A DNA stretch of 64,000 nucleotides from Xestospongia muta (taxonomy: Eukaryota; Porifera; Demospongiae; Haplosclerida; Petrosiidae): contig OY848917.1 of assembly GCA_963693285.1 (NCBI GenBank), positions 20,895,745 through 20,959,744 on the forward strand. The letters run 5' to 3'. Below the pieces are notes generated by a model that was not told where the DNA came from, made no database searches, and saw only the letters and a list, made by a program, of their open reading frames with translations. This document shows positions 9,491-20,309 of this stretch, piece by piece (within the stretch, counting starts at the first letter, position 1; every line of letters begins with the position of its first letter). The translations under genes were made by a program, and so were the position numbers.

Positions 9491-10608
9491 AGCATACTCC
9501 ATCTATGTAGCATGTACTGTCTAAAACGTCTGTATAGTATTAGTAATGTTGCATTTTAGGTTTGGCTGCTGGTAGGAGTTCAAAGAGAGGAGGTATTGAA
9601 TTAATGATAGTAATCTGTTATTAATAGTTATTAGACTTGACTACTGGTCAGAAGGCTACTACTGCTACTACCACAAGGAATTCAAAGAGAGGAGGTATTG
9701 AATTAATGATAGTAATCTGTTATTAATAGTTATTAGACTTAACTACTGGCCAGAAAGATACTACTGCTACTACCACTAGGAGTTCAAAGAGAGGAGGTAT
9801 TGAATTAATGATAGTAATCTGTTATTAATAGTTATTAGACTTAACTACTGGTCAGAAGGCTACTACTGCTACTACCACTAGGAGTTCAAAGAGAGGAGGT
9901 ATTGAATTAATGATAGCAATCTGTTATTAATAGTTATTAGACTTAACTACTGGCCAGAAAGCTACTACTGCTACTACCACTAGGAGTTCAAAGAGAGGAG
10001 GTATTGAATTAATGATAGTAATCTGTTATTAATAGTTATTAGACTTAACTACTGGTCAGAAGGCTACTACTGCTACTACCACTAGGAGTTCAAAGAGAGG
10101 AGGTATTGAATTAATGATAGCTATCTGTTATTAATAGTTATTAGACTTAACTACTGGTCAGAAGGCTACTACTGCTACTACCACTAGGAGTTCAAAGAGA
10201 GGAGGTATTGAATTAATGATAGTAATCTGTTATTAATAGTTATTAGACTTAACTACTGGCCAGAAAGCTACTACTGCTACTACCACTAGGAGTTCAAAGA
10301 GAAGAGGTATTGAATTTTTGATAGTAATCTGTTATTAATTAGACTCAGAAGTTGCTGTTAGCAGTTCTGGCAGAACTTACAGTGTAGAAACAAAAGGTAG
10401 AAGTATTAATGATTAAAGTTAAATTAATCTTTTGTACACAGATGATGATCAGGACAAATATTGTATTTGTGGCAAAGAAGAATATGGAGATATGATTGCT
10501 TGTGATAGTATTAACTGTTCTGTAGAGTGGTTTCACTTTCCTTGTGTTGGGCTCAGTGAAAAACCAGAAGGAGATTGGTTTTGTATGGATTGTAGAAAGA
10601 AAGAATAA
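7739..10608 (+). CDS. Pogo-type transposase with mini-exon linker and PHD finger (spliced model)
   Basis: Model: exon 7739-9461, exon 9560-9592, seven 60-bp exons at 9635-9694, 9737-9796, 9839-9898, 9941-10000, 10043-10102, 10145-10204 and 10247-10306, exon 10343-10396, and last exon 10442-10608. Every junction is GT-AG and phase 1, and the joined frame is 798 codons. The protein has a psq-type helix-turn-helix at about 37-78 (TLRQASEVFGVPKSTLHDRL), a CENP-B-like DNA-binding region at about 88-150, a DDE catalytic domain (D196 in NCDESGF, D303 in LLDGHSSH, D339 in QPLDK, 35 residues between the last two), a basic coiled segment, a Thr-rich repeated linker, and a C-terminal PHD finger. It would cut and paste the element in the nucleus. 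The ATG follows a CATTTTAG acceptor-like site, so an upstream non-coding exon is possible. Confidence 0.8.
9560..10306 (+). repeat. 102-bp minisatellite made of mini-exon plus intron units
   Basis: The landmark GAGTTCAAAGAGAGGAGGTA recurs every 102 bp from 9576 to 10290. Each full unit divides into a 60-bp segment bounded by TTATTAG upstream and GTATTGAA downstream, and a 42-bp AT-rich segment. The 60-bp segments all read open in phase 1 as LTTGQKATTATTTRSSKRG-like peptide (substitutions: N for S, D for A, R for G). The other two frames contain stops, as does continuous read-through of the 102-bp unit. The first unit is a truncated 33-bp exon (9560-9592) encoding LAAGRSSKRG. Confidence 0.88.
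10343..10396 (+). CDS. Transposase exon between mini-exon array and PHD exon
   Basis: A 54-bp phase-1 symmetric exon (18 codons) with acceptor ATTAATTAG and donor GTAGAAG. It encodes a Ser/Val-rich linker. The preceding intron (10307-10342) would be only 36 bp, which is near or below the usual minimum for animals, so the exact acceptor needs RNA confirmation. Confidence 0.6.
10442..10608 (+). CDS. Transposase last exon, ING-like PHD finger
   Basis: After acceptor TTGTACACAG the exon encodes DDDQDKYCICGKEEYGDMIA and onward, ending WFCMDCRKKE and a TAA at 10606-10608. The Cys4-His-Cys3 ligands are all present: CIC, C-x4-C, FHFPC and CMDC. The order YCIC / YGDMIACD / EWFHFPCVGL / WFC matches ING-family PHD fingers, whose Tyr/Asp/Trp pocket binds trimethylated Lys4 of histone H3. 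Binding here is inferred from those conserved positions. Confidence 0.85.
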
Positions 10609-10684
10609 TTTTGTTTGATGATTCAATGAATAATATTAAAATAATAATTATTATTATTATTAATACCAAGATGGCGTCACGGAC

Positions 10685-11048
10685 AGTTACAGAAAACTGG
10701 GCTGTTTTGCTCACTTGTGTTTGAAGAAATTTTATAATTTTTGGCCACAAAATAGTGTAATAATAGTACTTTCTTTTGCTACTATGATTGATACACAAAC
10801 GTCTTCGTAAACAGTAACAACACGCCTGTACGACGATTGGTAAATTCTTCCGACAATAGGCGTTTCCGAATATTCTCACTTTTCTCACTCGTACTGGCAA
10901 TATCCTGAGCGAGAGCGGCCCAAACTAGCGGTAATAAACAATAACATTATGAGTTACAATATCATGGTAAAATCAATGTTTAGAAAGAACTGGAAGCGTC
11001 AGGTCAGCGTCCGAATATACATGGTGTCCGAATATTGATTCTTTACTC
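10685..11048 (-). repeat. Right terminal inverted repeat of the pogo-type element
   Basis: Reverse complement of 7265-7628. Differences include the GCCTATTGTCGG/GCCTATTTTCGG site and a few substitutions in the inner third. An ATTAAA at about 10635 just inside it may serve polyadenylation of the transposase mRNA. Confidence 0.88.
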
Positions 11049-11050
11049 TA

Positions 11051-12092
11051 CACATGTGCAGGTAAGAAGCAGTTGGAGAATGACTACTTACTTCACAGTA
11101 GAATCAATGATTAGAGGTTACCACTTATATATAGATTATTAGGAAAGTTCAGTTGGAGAACAGCTAAAATTAAAATTAAATAAAATGATCAACATGATTC
11201 TTATCTTGTAGTGTCATTAAAACTTGAACAGTCTTTAGGCATGTAACTCAAAATATGGCTTTGATCTACACCCTGTTTTGTGCTGGATTGGGTCTTCTAT
11301 TTATTGTAAAGTTACTGGTAAAAGACAATACTCCTACATTCTACTGCAAGGATGACTGGAGATTCTCTGCAAATCATACGTCAAAGAAATTCTATTAACT
11401 GTAGGCAATCCACTGTAAAGTTAGAATAGTTGAATATCTTACAAAATAAACACAAATAGATGAAGATTGGTAGTAACAGAGAGGGTACACGAGAACCTCT
11501 AATTAAAAAGAATAAGTTTGTTGATGAAAGTTGGAAAAATGTTACTCTTAGTGAAACTGGACACAAACAATGCCAATGGCTCTTTCATATCAAAGAAATG
11601 TATTAAATTCTATAATTCATAATAGAGAGTTTCCATCAATTAATTCTAGAATAACTTTTCAATGACCCAAGTCAAGTACTATTCCATAAAAGTTTGTCAT
11701 AAGAAGTCTTTCGCTGACTTATTGGCACTCAAATCTATGGGCTGTAGCCTGTCTGTGCAATTTGCTGGAATAGTAACTACAAAGACATTATCACAAGAGG
11801 TGGCACTATATTTTCCTGGGTATCCAGGATGTGGTTTTTTGTTTATTATGACATGATATTTATTGAATTGATGAATTCAAGGTGATCTTCAAGCAGGAAG
11901 TGTTTAGTCATAAGGATAACCAAGATGTAGTCTCTATGTCATGTTAGCATTGGCATATGAACAGTAGGTTGGACAGATTTACTAAGTTAAACTTATGCCA
12001 GTCCTCTTAGGTGACCTTACATAGTAATAATACATTGTAGTTCTTTCTCTCTGAGTCTACCTGCTTTCTTCCCCTTTCAATGGCAGAAGAGC
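11051..12092. other. Intronic stretch between transposons, weak coding remnants
   Basis: On the plus strand, 11255-11398 reads as a 47-residue peptide starting MALIYTLFCAGLGLLFIVKL, a hydrophobic helix followed by a Cys-containing segment. About 11470-11610 and 11662-11856 also have protein-like open stretches. I recognise no family with confidence. These could be relics of a retrocopied gene or of a mobile element. Confidence 0.25.
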
Positions 12093-14640
12093 TGTAATGT
12101 TTAGTTGTGTCAATATAATATTGTATTAATATTCATTAATTATATTATGTCTTAACTTTGTAATGTACAATCATGTGATGTTTTGTTGAGAGTTAAAACA
12201 ATACATGTTAAAGAGAAAGAGACCTGAGTGTTTGGGTAGATTAGTGTTTTGAAATAGAAGCTTTTTACTTTTACTTTTTCATTATTTAAGCCGCCGATGA
12301 AGATAGTTGCTCTGAAACATTTGGCATTAATATATATTTTTGTTCGGTGAAATTAAAAATGAACATTCAAAACAATACATGTTAAACTTTGCATCCATTG
12401 TCGTTGACTATAATCAGGGAGTATAAGACATTATAACCAGCAACATAAGTTAAACAACTTATATTTACCTATTTATGGCATCAAGAATCAATTTAACACT
12501 ACTTCCAACATTTGATCCAATTAGTGATCTTAGCTCCATAAGTCAACAATAGAAAAGTTACCAATGACGTTTTTAGATTTACTTTGTAGCCTTGAATATC
12601 ACAGATGACAACTAAAAATGAGCTTTGTTGCTGTATTAAGCTGGACAGGCAACAAGAAATATTTGATGCTATCCCAGATACTGGAGATAACTATGCAACA
12701 GATATGACAGAACATCTCTTACCCAAGAAGAATCTGGACTATGTAATATACCAATTTTGACAAGCAATCTACCAAAAAAATGAAAAAGTTTATATATTTG
12801 CTACTCAACTTAGAAAATTAGCAACCTGTTATAAATTCTCTGACTTGGACAGACAATTAAAGTCAGCTATTATACAAAACTGTTATACAAGTCTCTCTGA
12901 AGATTTCCACTTAATGAAAATAACCTCTCTCTTGATATACAACTTTATCAAGTTAAGCATTAACTATTGAACTCTGAACAGTTGATGCAACCATATCCAA
13001 ACTTGTTTAAAGAATTGGACTGTTGAATGTCAAGATCATACTACACATTGACAAGACTATACCTCTGGAGCTCAGTCAGTTTATTGCATTCCCTTTCATA
13101 TATACATGAAAAAAGTCAAGAAAGAACTAGATGATTTAAAATAACAAGAAATCATTAAGATGGTTGAAGGATCCACTTCCAGGGTCTCCCACTTAATTGT
13201 TATTCTAAAGAAAATGGTGCTGTTAGACTCAGTGTTGTCATGAGAATGGCTAAGCTATTTATTGTGAAAGACATCCCAGTCCAACAGTTGATTGATTTAT
13301 ACATTAAATAGAACCACAGTATTATTAAAGCTTTACTTGTGAGTTGGTTATCACCAATTAGTATTATCACAAGAAATAACAAGAACAAGTGTGAATGTGA
13401 TAGGAACTCTGTTACATTTTTGGTTTTGTGTTCTCAGTGACAGGAATTTCTCCATACTCAAAGAAAGCTGAAATATTCTACAAGACCAATCCACCAACTA
13501 TAATTTTTGGTGTTAGATCTCTTTTGGGAATGATAATGTATTGTGTAAACTTAAGTTTTAGTGAAATGTACCAACCACTTAGAGAACTAACCAAGAAAAA
13601 TGTTAAATTCCAATGGACACAGCAGCATGATGATTCCTTCAAGAAGATCAAGACACAGCTATGACTTCTTTTGACCAAAACAAAGAAACCCAGCTAATAA
13701 ATGGTGAGTTGTAATGTCTTACAGAAATAATGCATGCTAACCATTAGGAACCCATGAACAGAAGACAAGCTGGATGTCAATTTGAAGAAGTTGATTGGGC
13801 AGACTACAGTTTTTTGATAGAACCAAAGAAAAAATAAACAGTAAATAACAACTCAAATATTATTATTCATTGTGGGAACTGTTTTGTGATACCAACATCT
13901 CTACATCAAACAGCCATCTCACTAGCTCACAAAGCCCATCAGGAACTAGTGAAACCAAGAAATTATTAAGAGATGTGTGGTTTCAGAGAATCGATGAAAA
14001 AGTCAAACAAGTATATCCCATATCAAACCAATAGACCTGAGAACTGTCCAGACACATTACAGATGTCTCCTCTAGAGTATGTTATGATTCTGGTGGTAGA
14101 GGCTCTACCATCAAGTAAATTCTGAAGTTGAAAGTTTGTGAAATCTGTTCGCGAATTGAATTTTCACATGTTGAAGGGAGAAATTAGAAAAAATATCTTT
14201 ACTGATTTCTGTTGAAGTTACATGCAAAATATTCAGATATTAATATTGGTGATGATGTTTTGATTCAGAATTATAAAGAGAGCAAAGCTTTACCTAATAT
14301 GATCAAACACCAATTCATGCTGTGATATGAAAAAACAGTGATAACAACAGTTTGAAACAAGAGAAATGTACTTTTAATATATCGTAAATGGACTCATCCC
14401 TTCATCTGTTGATACTGTTCACCAAGCAATAAGATTGTCTCAAGAAGACATCCCACACAGGTTATAAAACAACCTCAATGTTATATAAAATTGGTTACTT
14501 TATAATTAACACCAAGTGACACTGAACAATAATACAGGTTAATAAAAAATTTGTACGTTCAGTTTATAATGTTATATGTCATTTTGTTTATGTACAATTA
14601 GTCATTTTGAAAGAAAAGGAGATATGTAATGTTTACAGCA
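12093..14640 (+). mobile_element. Decayed Ty3/gypsy-like LTR retrotransposon
   Basis: A TGTAATGTTTA motif at 12093 recurs at 14625. The second copy follows a purine-rich tract (AAGAAAAGGAGA), which fits an LTR start preceded by a polypurine tract. Between them, broken frames resemble, in order: gag (ATG at about 12475, with a conserved LRKLA region near 12800-12870), reverse transcriptase (about 13060-13380), the RT/RNase H connection (about 13428-13664) and integrase with a zinc-finger-like start (about 13860-14060). Many stops and frameshifts interrupt all of them. The 3' LTR is truncated almost at once by DIRS-like sequence. Coordinates are approximate. Confidence 0.65.
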
Positions 14641-15780
14641 AGAGGGGATGGTATTAATTGGCATGATATCCATGCTGGGTTACCTCAGCCTGAATGTGAG
14701 ACAGTTCAGTCTAAATTGTCAGGAAACCTAGTTCAAGTAATTGCATTGAAGTCATTCTGGTACCAGTAAAAGTGGCCAGAAAGTTGGTCAGCAGCTGTCA
14801 AAGCTGTGAAAAAGGTAATGGCAATGCTTCTGGCAGCAGCTAAATGAGAAAGTGAATGGACCAGACAAGTTGTGTTGTTTCAATGTGATACAGAGACAGC
14901 TATAGCTGGAGTGTATTCTAACACTAGCAAGCACATACATATGATCCAGCTGGTGAAAGTACTCACTTTATAGCACCATAGTTTGGACTTACCCACAGAG
15001 CTTCCTACATACAAGGCACCATCAATATTATCACAAATTCATTCTTGTAGTAAAGGATCGATCATTTGGATTTATATCCTCCTTTCAGGATGCCTCAGTT
15101 ACAGCACAAGTCAACCACAAGTTACTTCATCTGTCATCAGACACTCAAGTGCACAGACTAGATCAGAACTGGAAAATGTTGTTCTCCAGTTCTGTATATA
15201 ATGTCTAGTTCAATCTACTGTCTGATGATCCTCTAAGCTAGCCCAAGAGAGATTTAGAAGATTTTGTTTTAGTAATAATCTAGTTGTGTCACATTAACTG
15301 AAAACATGTTATGTTCATAATTGTCCTATTTAGCCAAGGAGAAGGTCAAGCAATCATCCATAAAATCAGCTTTGAACCATTTACAGATTTACAGGGGCTG
15401 CCAGGACCTATTTAGAGACACATTGCTTCAGCTAGAGTATGTTGATGCTCTCAAAAACTATATTTTAGGCAGGATAAAAAAAACTGATATGCTCTTTATT
15501 CTCCAAAATAGAAAAATAATGACAAAACAATGGTTAATGGAGAGGTTAGATTAGCTCTTCTTATGGTAGGAGTATCACTAGTTAAGTATGCTGGACATAA
15601 CTTACATATTGGGGCAGCATCAACAGCTGCACTTTGTGGGATTAAGGACTCTACAATCAAAATGTTGGGTTAGTAGAATAGTGAGGCATATATGCACTAC
15701 TTTAAACTCACAGGAGCAGGATTGGCCTATTACTCTCAAGTTGCCTCTGAAGGTCAGGCTACTGGATTCAATGATGTGAT
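14640..15780 (+). mobile_element. Decayed DIRS-like (tyrosine-recombinase) retrotransposon fragment
   Basis: About 14870-15050 resembles a DIRS-type RNase H region (VLFQCDTETAIAGVYSNTSK). About 15330-15480 resembles the N-terminal part of a tyrosine recombinase. About 15585-15670 contains YAGHNLHIGAASTAALCGI followed by DSTIKMLG, matching the catalytic H-x-x-R region of DIRS recombinases, with the Arg-containing motif changed (HIGAAS preceded by NL). Stops interrupt the frame, so the copy is dead. Confidence 0.65.
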
Positions 15781-15905
15781 TCAATACCATGGTTACAGGT
15801 AGTGACAACTCCTTTGTCGTCTGTTTATAAAGCTCCTGGATTCAATGATGCAGTTCAATTGCCATGGTTACAGGTATAGTGACAACTACTGCATCATATG
15901 TTTAT
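15767..15905 (+). repeat. Short direct duplication
   Basis: Two copies of about 70 bp (GGATTCAATGATG ... CCATGGTTACAGGTA ... GTGACAACT) start near 15768 and 15838. They lie at the end of the DIRS-like fragment and probably represent a local tandem duplication. Confidence 0.6.
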
Positions 15906-16139
15906 TAAGCTCTTCTCCTAAGAGCAATGGTCTTCCTCTCTTCACTGATGGCAAAGTATTCACACTCAGATCTATTTCTCCAGCTTTTTCATTATGTGTT
16001 CAAGATTATACAAGCCTTGTGTGTAAGAGCAAGAGTAGCAAAGTATCAATAAAGATAATAGTATGCAGACACTTGCTGTAATCATATCCACACATGTATT
16101 TACATAACAGAAGACAACTAGCCATATGATTAGTGTTAA

Positions 16140-16370
16140 GCCTGTTGTTTTGTATAGTGTAGTTGTTTCTCTTACTTCTGTAGTCTGTATTTATTTGTTA
16201 GCACTCATTTTGTATTGGTATGCATGTGTATTTATTCTGTATCCCTTTTCAAGTCTGTGTTAAGAATTGAATGGTATTTAAAGAGACTTTTTGTGCTACA
16301 CTCTACGCTCAAGCTCAATATTTGGTATATTGTAATAATATGATAATAAAGTTGTAGATTTTTGCATTAT
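16140..16370 (+). other. LTR-like promoter and polyadenylation sequence
   Basis: A TATTTAAA box at about 16275 is followed within 100 bp by AATAAAG at about 16345. That arrangement resembles an LTR or the end of a retroelement. No second copy is visible, so this is only a suggestion. Confidence 0.25.
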
Positions 16371-16589
16371 TAGTTCTAGATAACAAAGGAAATATATAAA
16401 TAGTTATGTCGTAATGTACACCTAGGGTAGACAGTGGACAGTGATTAATTCTGAATATTTGGCCTATTATGGAAATTATCTGTGCCAATGTGTTTTGTTA
16501 TGTATAGTGACTTGTATGTACATACTGTATTTTGTGTAATCATATTTACTCCATTATTGTATTAACAAACATTTAGATAGTAGTTTCAA

Positions 16590-17720
16590 AGCCATTCCAT
16601 TGGGAGGAAGAAACTTAGATGAACATAAACAGATAAAATTATCCTGCCATCAAGCAGAAGTCAAATATGGTAAGTACTCTGTGACTATGCAACTGAAAAA
16701 GTGGAGAAAACAAGGTTCTTAGCCTGTACTTTCACATGCTGAAGAACAATGCTAACTACAGTGGACTACTGATGTGTCTAAAATAGGGTATGGTCAAAAA
16801 AGACAACAATATGTAAAAGAAAAGTCTTAATAAAGAGAAGAGTAATTCCATTTGTGGAAAACAGACACAGAAAAATTGGTGGTATGCCTTTTAACAAGCA
16901 ACAACATACTGTGTGCTTTTTATCAAGCTTGAACATGTAATGAAGAAGGGCTCCAACTATGGTACATTGACTCTAAACAAATATACCATTTTGAGGTCTT
17001 GATGATGACCCAAGATGTATTTGGAATTGAAATGAGTGTGTTTTTCACCATTGCACAGAGTCTGGCAAAGTCTTAGCTCCTATAGTTGTCAAGACCGTCT
17101 AGGCTTCTTGTTAAGTTTAGAAGCAGCAGATACTAATACTTATTGTCATTAATGGAATTGGAGATGTGATTCCACCTATGCACACTTTTCCAGGTGAGAT
17201 CTTGCTATATTTACCATTATGAACATTAGTTAAAGATGCATACTTAAGACATTCATCAAATGGTTGGATTAACACTCAACTATTCTTTGGGTGGTTAAAA
17301 ATGTTTTAGCAAACACATTGAGAGAAAGACCAGTATGTTTGCTGCTCAATAGCTACTCAAGTCATATTGATTTGGAAATCTCTCATTCTGCAAGCAAAAG
17401 AGACTTACTCTTTATTTTCTTCCACTCCATTCATCACATATCACATAGCATCTTGACATAAGCTTTTTCTCACCTCTCAAAGCAAATCGGAGAAGACTTG
17501 TAGATGCATACAAAATGATTAACATAGGAAAGCTTGTTTCAAAGAGGTTTTTGAAAAGCCTGGATGACACAGTTAAAGTGTGAATCAACTTAATACTTTT
17601 ACCAGGTGTTCCAAAGCACTTGAAGAAAAACAGCTACTTCAAAGATCTATTCAGACCTTCCACTTCTCACTTGTTCAACTAGAATACAACAGTCAACTCA
17701 AATTACCAAATCTATACCTT
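16590..17720 (+). pseudogene. Decayed pogo/Tigger-like transposase
   Basis: The frames are broken, but motifs appear in the expected order: an N-terminal region near 16650-16830 (QAEVKYGKYSVTMQLKKW, IGYGQKRQQ), the middle DDE region with VIPPMHTFPG at about 17170-17200, GWINTQLFFGWL at about 17260-17300, and PVCLLLNSYSSHIDLEIS at about 17330-17385. In the last motif the catalytic Asp of LLDGHSSH is Asn. It is a different, older family member than the element at 7263-11050. Confidence 0.6.
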
Positions 17721-18004
17721 TACCTTTGCATATATATATATATATAAGAAGCTGAGAATATATCTAACGTCCTTAAGTCAACTGACAAGAAGAGTATCTT
17801 CAAAATATGTCAAAAAATGACTTGGATTGTAGAACCAAACCCTCATATTTATTAAAGACATTGAATAAATGTGTGACTTTGCATCATTAATTTGCATCCA
17901 TTAATATAAAATGTCAATAACATATCTTTAATATGTTATGGGTATATAGTAGGTATATAGTAGACAGATAATGATTACATTTCATATACAAAAACACCAC
18001 TGAC

Positions 18005-18103
18005 CTTGTCTGCAACGTTCACTTTCACACCAGTATCTAGAAGGACTTGAACAATCTTATCATCACTTTTATAACATGACATATGGAGAACAGTTTGGCC
18101 AAA
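18005..18103 (-). CDS. Exon 7, ankyrin repeat
   Basis: A 99-bp phase-0 exon encoding one ankyrin repeat (FGQTVLHMSCYKSDDKIVQV and onward, ending VNVADK). The donor is the weaker GTCAGTGG and the acceptor is GTGTAG. It is followed by an 11.9-kb intron packed with transposons. Confidence 0.75.
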
Positions 18104-19948
18104 CTACACAAACAAAAAAATCAAAAATGTGATAATGAAACTTAGTTATAAAGTCACTCATTAATTTAAGTCAGTTGATAAATAGTATGGAAAAGACATC
18201 AGAGGCAAAGGCATAATTATACTAGAGTATATGACAGAAGTATATAGGTGGTTTATTAGTATTTCATAACAAAATAAATTTAATATAACTTAAAATGATT
18301 GTAAAGATTTATCTAAAAGGCAATTATCCATCATTAATGATCTACTTTATATTTTATTGAAAATTTAAATAGCAGTTGTAGTAAAACCACTTCAATGTGA
18401 GTTGGACAATGACACTCATCTCAGATACTAGCTATTAATTGATGATTGTAATTGTAAAAGTACACAAAAAATTCTAGAAACTCTATGATGTAAGGATGAT
18501 GATATAAACATCTGAAACAAGACCAAATAGGAAGACAGTATAACAATCACTACATAGCAACCACAGAACCAGGGAAAAGTATCATTAATCATATATAATA
18601 TATATGTAGACACATTATATTACATTCCTGCTAGTCAGATGTTTTATTGCCATCCCTGCATTCCAGGATTTTTATACTTTTTTTGTGTACTTGTTTGCAT
18701 TGCTTTATTAGAAAAGAACTCTATAAATAATATTATTGTAAATTGAATATATTTAAGTGTGTATATGTATGAGTAAGTAATTGATAATTGAGGTAACAGG
18801 TAAGCAAATACACTAAACCCTCTCTAGTCACACATATGTCTGTCTTTTATTAGTAGTAGGTTTGAGATAAATGAAAAGTTATCCTCTCCTTTGATAAGAC
18901 TAATCTCATCTCATTAAATAGAAACATAGATTACTAACAAAAACTCAAGTTAATGCCACTTAGAACTGGCCTCATGGAAGAATAGAATCAATCTCCATTT
19001 TTCCTCCTGAATATAATCGTAATTCATTAAAATGGTGTCTACCACAAGGGGTACTTTCAAGGTCCACATAAATCACTACTTTCATTACTAGAAGCACTCA
19101 ATATAAGACTCTGAAAGTGACCACTAATGTAAAATCATGCTTTGCATTGTAAATGTGATCTTTGAAAGTCTCCTACTTTTGTAGTTATCATGTTTTAAAC
19201 AGATCAAAGAGAGAAGAAAGAACATCATGCCATCCTTTACGCAGGCAGTCTTATTTTATGTCATACTAAAGAAAGCCAAATTGTCAACATATATTTATAT
19301 GTCTTCATCATGACAAATAGTGGGACAAAAAAAGTTAAACAGGAACAAGTAAGGTATAATAAATAAAGATTTGGTATAATAAATCAATTGCAGACTTCTT
19401 AATGATAGCAAGAAGCATACCAGCTCAGCTGAGAAATATACTGGTGTTGTATCATACTAAGGTTTAAATTCTTTAATACTGTCTAATTTTATAACAAGCT
19501 TAAATCATGATTATTAGCCATAGGATACAAATACAAGTAGTCTACATGACAATTGCTATCTTATGTATGTCCACAGCACTTCTATTTTTAAACAATTTAA
19601 ACTGAATAATTCGAAGCTAAACAAATGATTCGTTTTGGTGAGAGCACCTGAACTGATCATTGAGAAAGTCATGAAAAACTGATATCTATACATCTGATGT
19701 TGTCCAATATGAATAAGTAGCAAAACTGTTAATACACACATTATAAAAACAAATTACACTTTCCTCCTAATATTGTGTCAAGTGCTTTGTATCTCCTTCT
19801 CCTTTCAATATCCATCATATTTGGAATATTTTTAAAAGACAATGTTTCAACCTTAGTAAAATAACTAATAGTTGCCTTTAGGGAAAATGAGTTACAAATC
19901 TTTAGTTACACAACCTTTATTGTATAATATATGCACATGAACACTTAC
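18104..19948 (-). repeat. Intron 6, containing diverged copy 1 of the ankyrin intron module
   Basis: About 18960-19870 aligns loosely with 36380-37180 (shared landmarks: ACTACTTTCATT, the AAGTCT/CTAGTTTTATAATTAT region, AAAGCTAAACAAATGAT, TCTATACATCTGATG, TGTCCAATA). In the other copies an ankyrin exon of type RGWAALHY sits in this span. Here it is missing, so an exon appears to have been lost. Confidence 0.6.
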
Positions 19949-20047
19949 TTTATTGACAAAGTCTAGATTGGCTGCTTTCTGTGTTAAAATGAAAACAACA
20001 TCTTTGTGTCCATTCCTTGCTGCTAACATGACTGGAGTACATCCAAC
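19949..20047 (-). CDS. Exon 6, ankyrin repeat (type VGCTPVML)
   Basis: A 99-bp phase-0 exon encoding one ankyrin repeat (VGCTPVMLAARNGHKDVVFI and onward). Acceptor ATTTAG, donor GTAAGTGTTC. It is a diverged paralogue of exon 4 and lies at the left edge of the first satellite array. Confidence 0.8.
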
Positions 20048-20309
20048 CTAAATATATTATAATAACCACATTAACATGAACCAAGAAAATATATCATAAT
20101 ATCAGTAGTACATTACCTATATGAGTAAATAAGTCAATAAAAAGTAACAGGATTATAATTAAAATTCCTCCTATATTGTTTTGGAGGTTACTGACTTACA
20201 CTGACTAGAGTTAACATCGTATAATTAGCTACAGTGTCTATAGAAGACTATAGCTCTAGATCTAAAATAATAAAACCATAGGTAGAAAAACTAGTAAGAA
20301 ATTTTAAGC

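Larger units (their letters stand above)
7263..11050 (+). mobile_element. Pogo/Tigger-type DNA transposon, apparently complete
   Basis: The element occupies 7265-11048, flanked by TA dinucleotides at 7263-7264 and 11049-11050, as expected for Tc1/mariner/pogo insertion. It has terminal inverted repeats of about 364 bp that begin GAGTAAAGAATCAATATTCG. Inside is one open transposase exon and a series of downstream exons ending in a PHD finger and an ATTAAA-like polyadenylation signal. It is inserted opposite to the host gene, inside its large intron. The near-identical repeats and intact frame suggest recent mobility. Confidence 0.9.

Noticed and set aside
11255..11398. Possible N-terminus of a membrane-anchored alpha/beta-hydrolase (hydrophobic helix, then Cys-containing segment)
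   Set aside because: The resemblance is faint and needs a frameshift to extend. No catalytic motif is present downstream.
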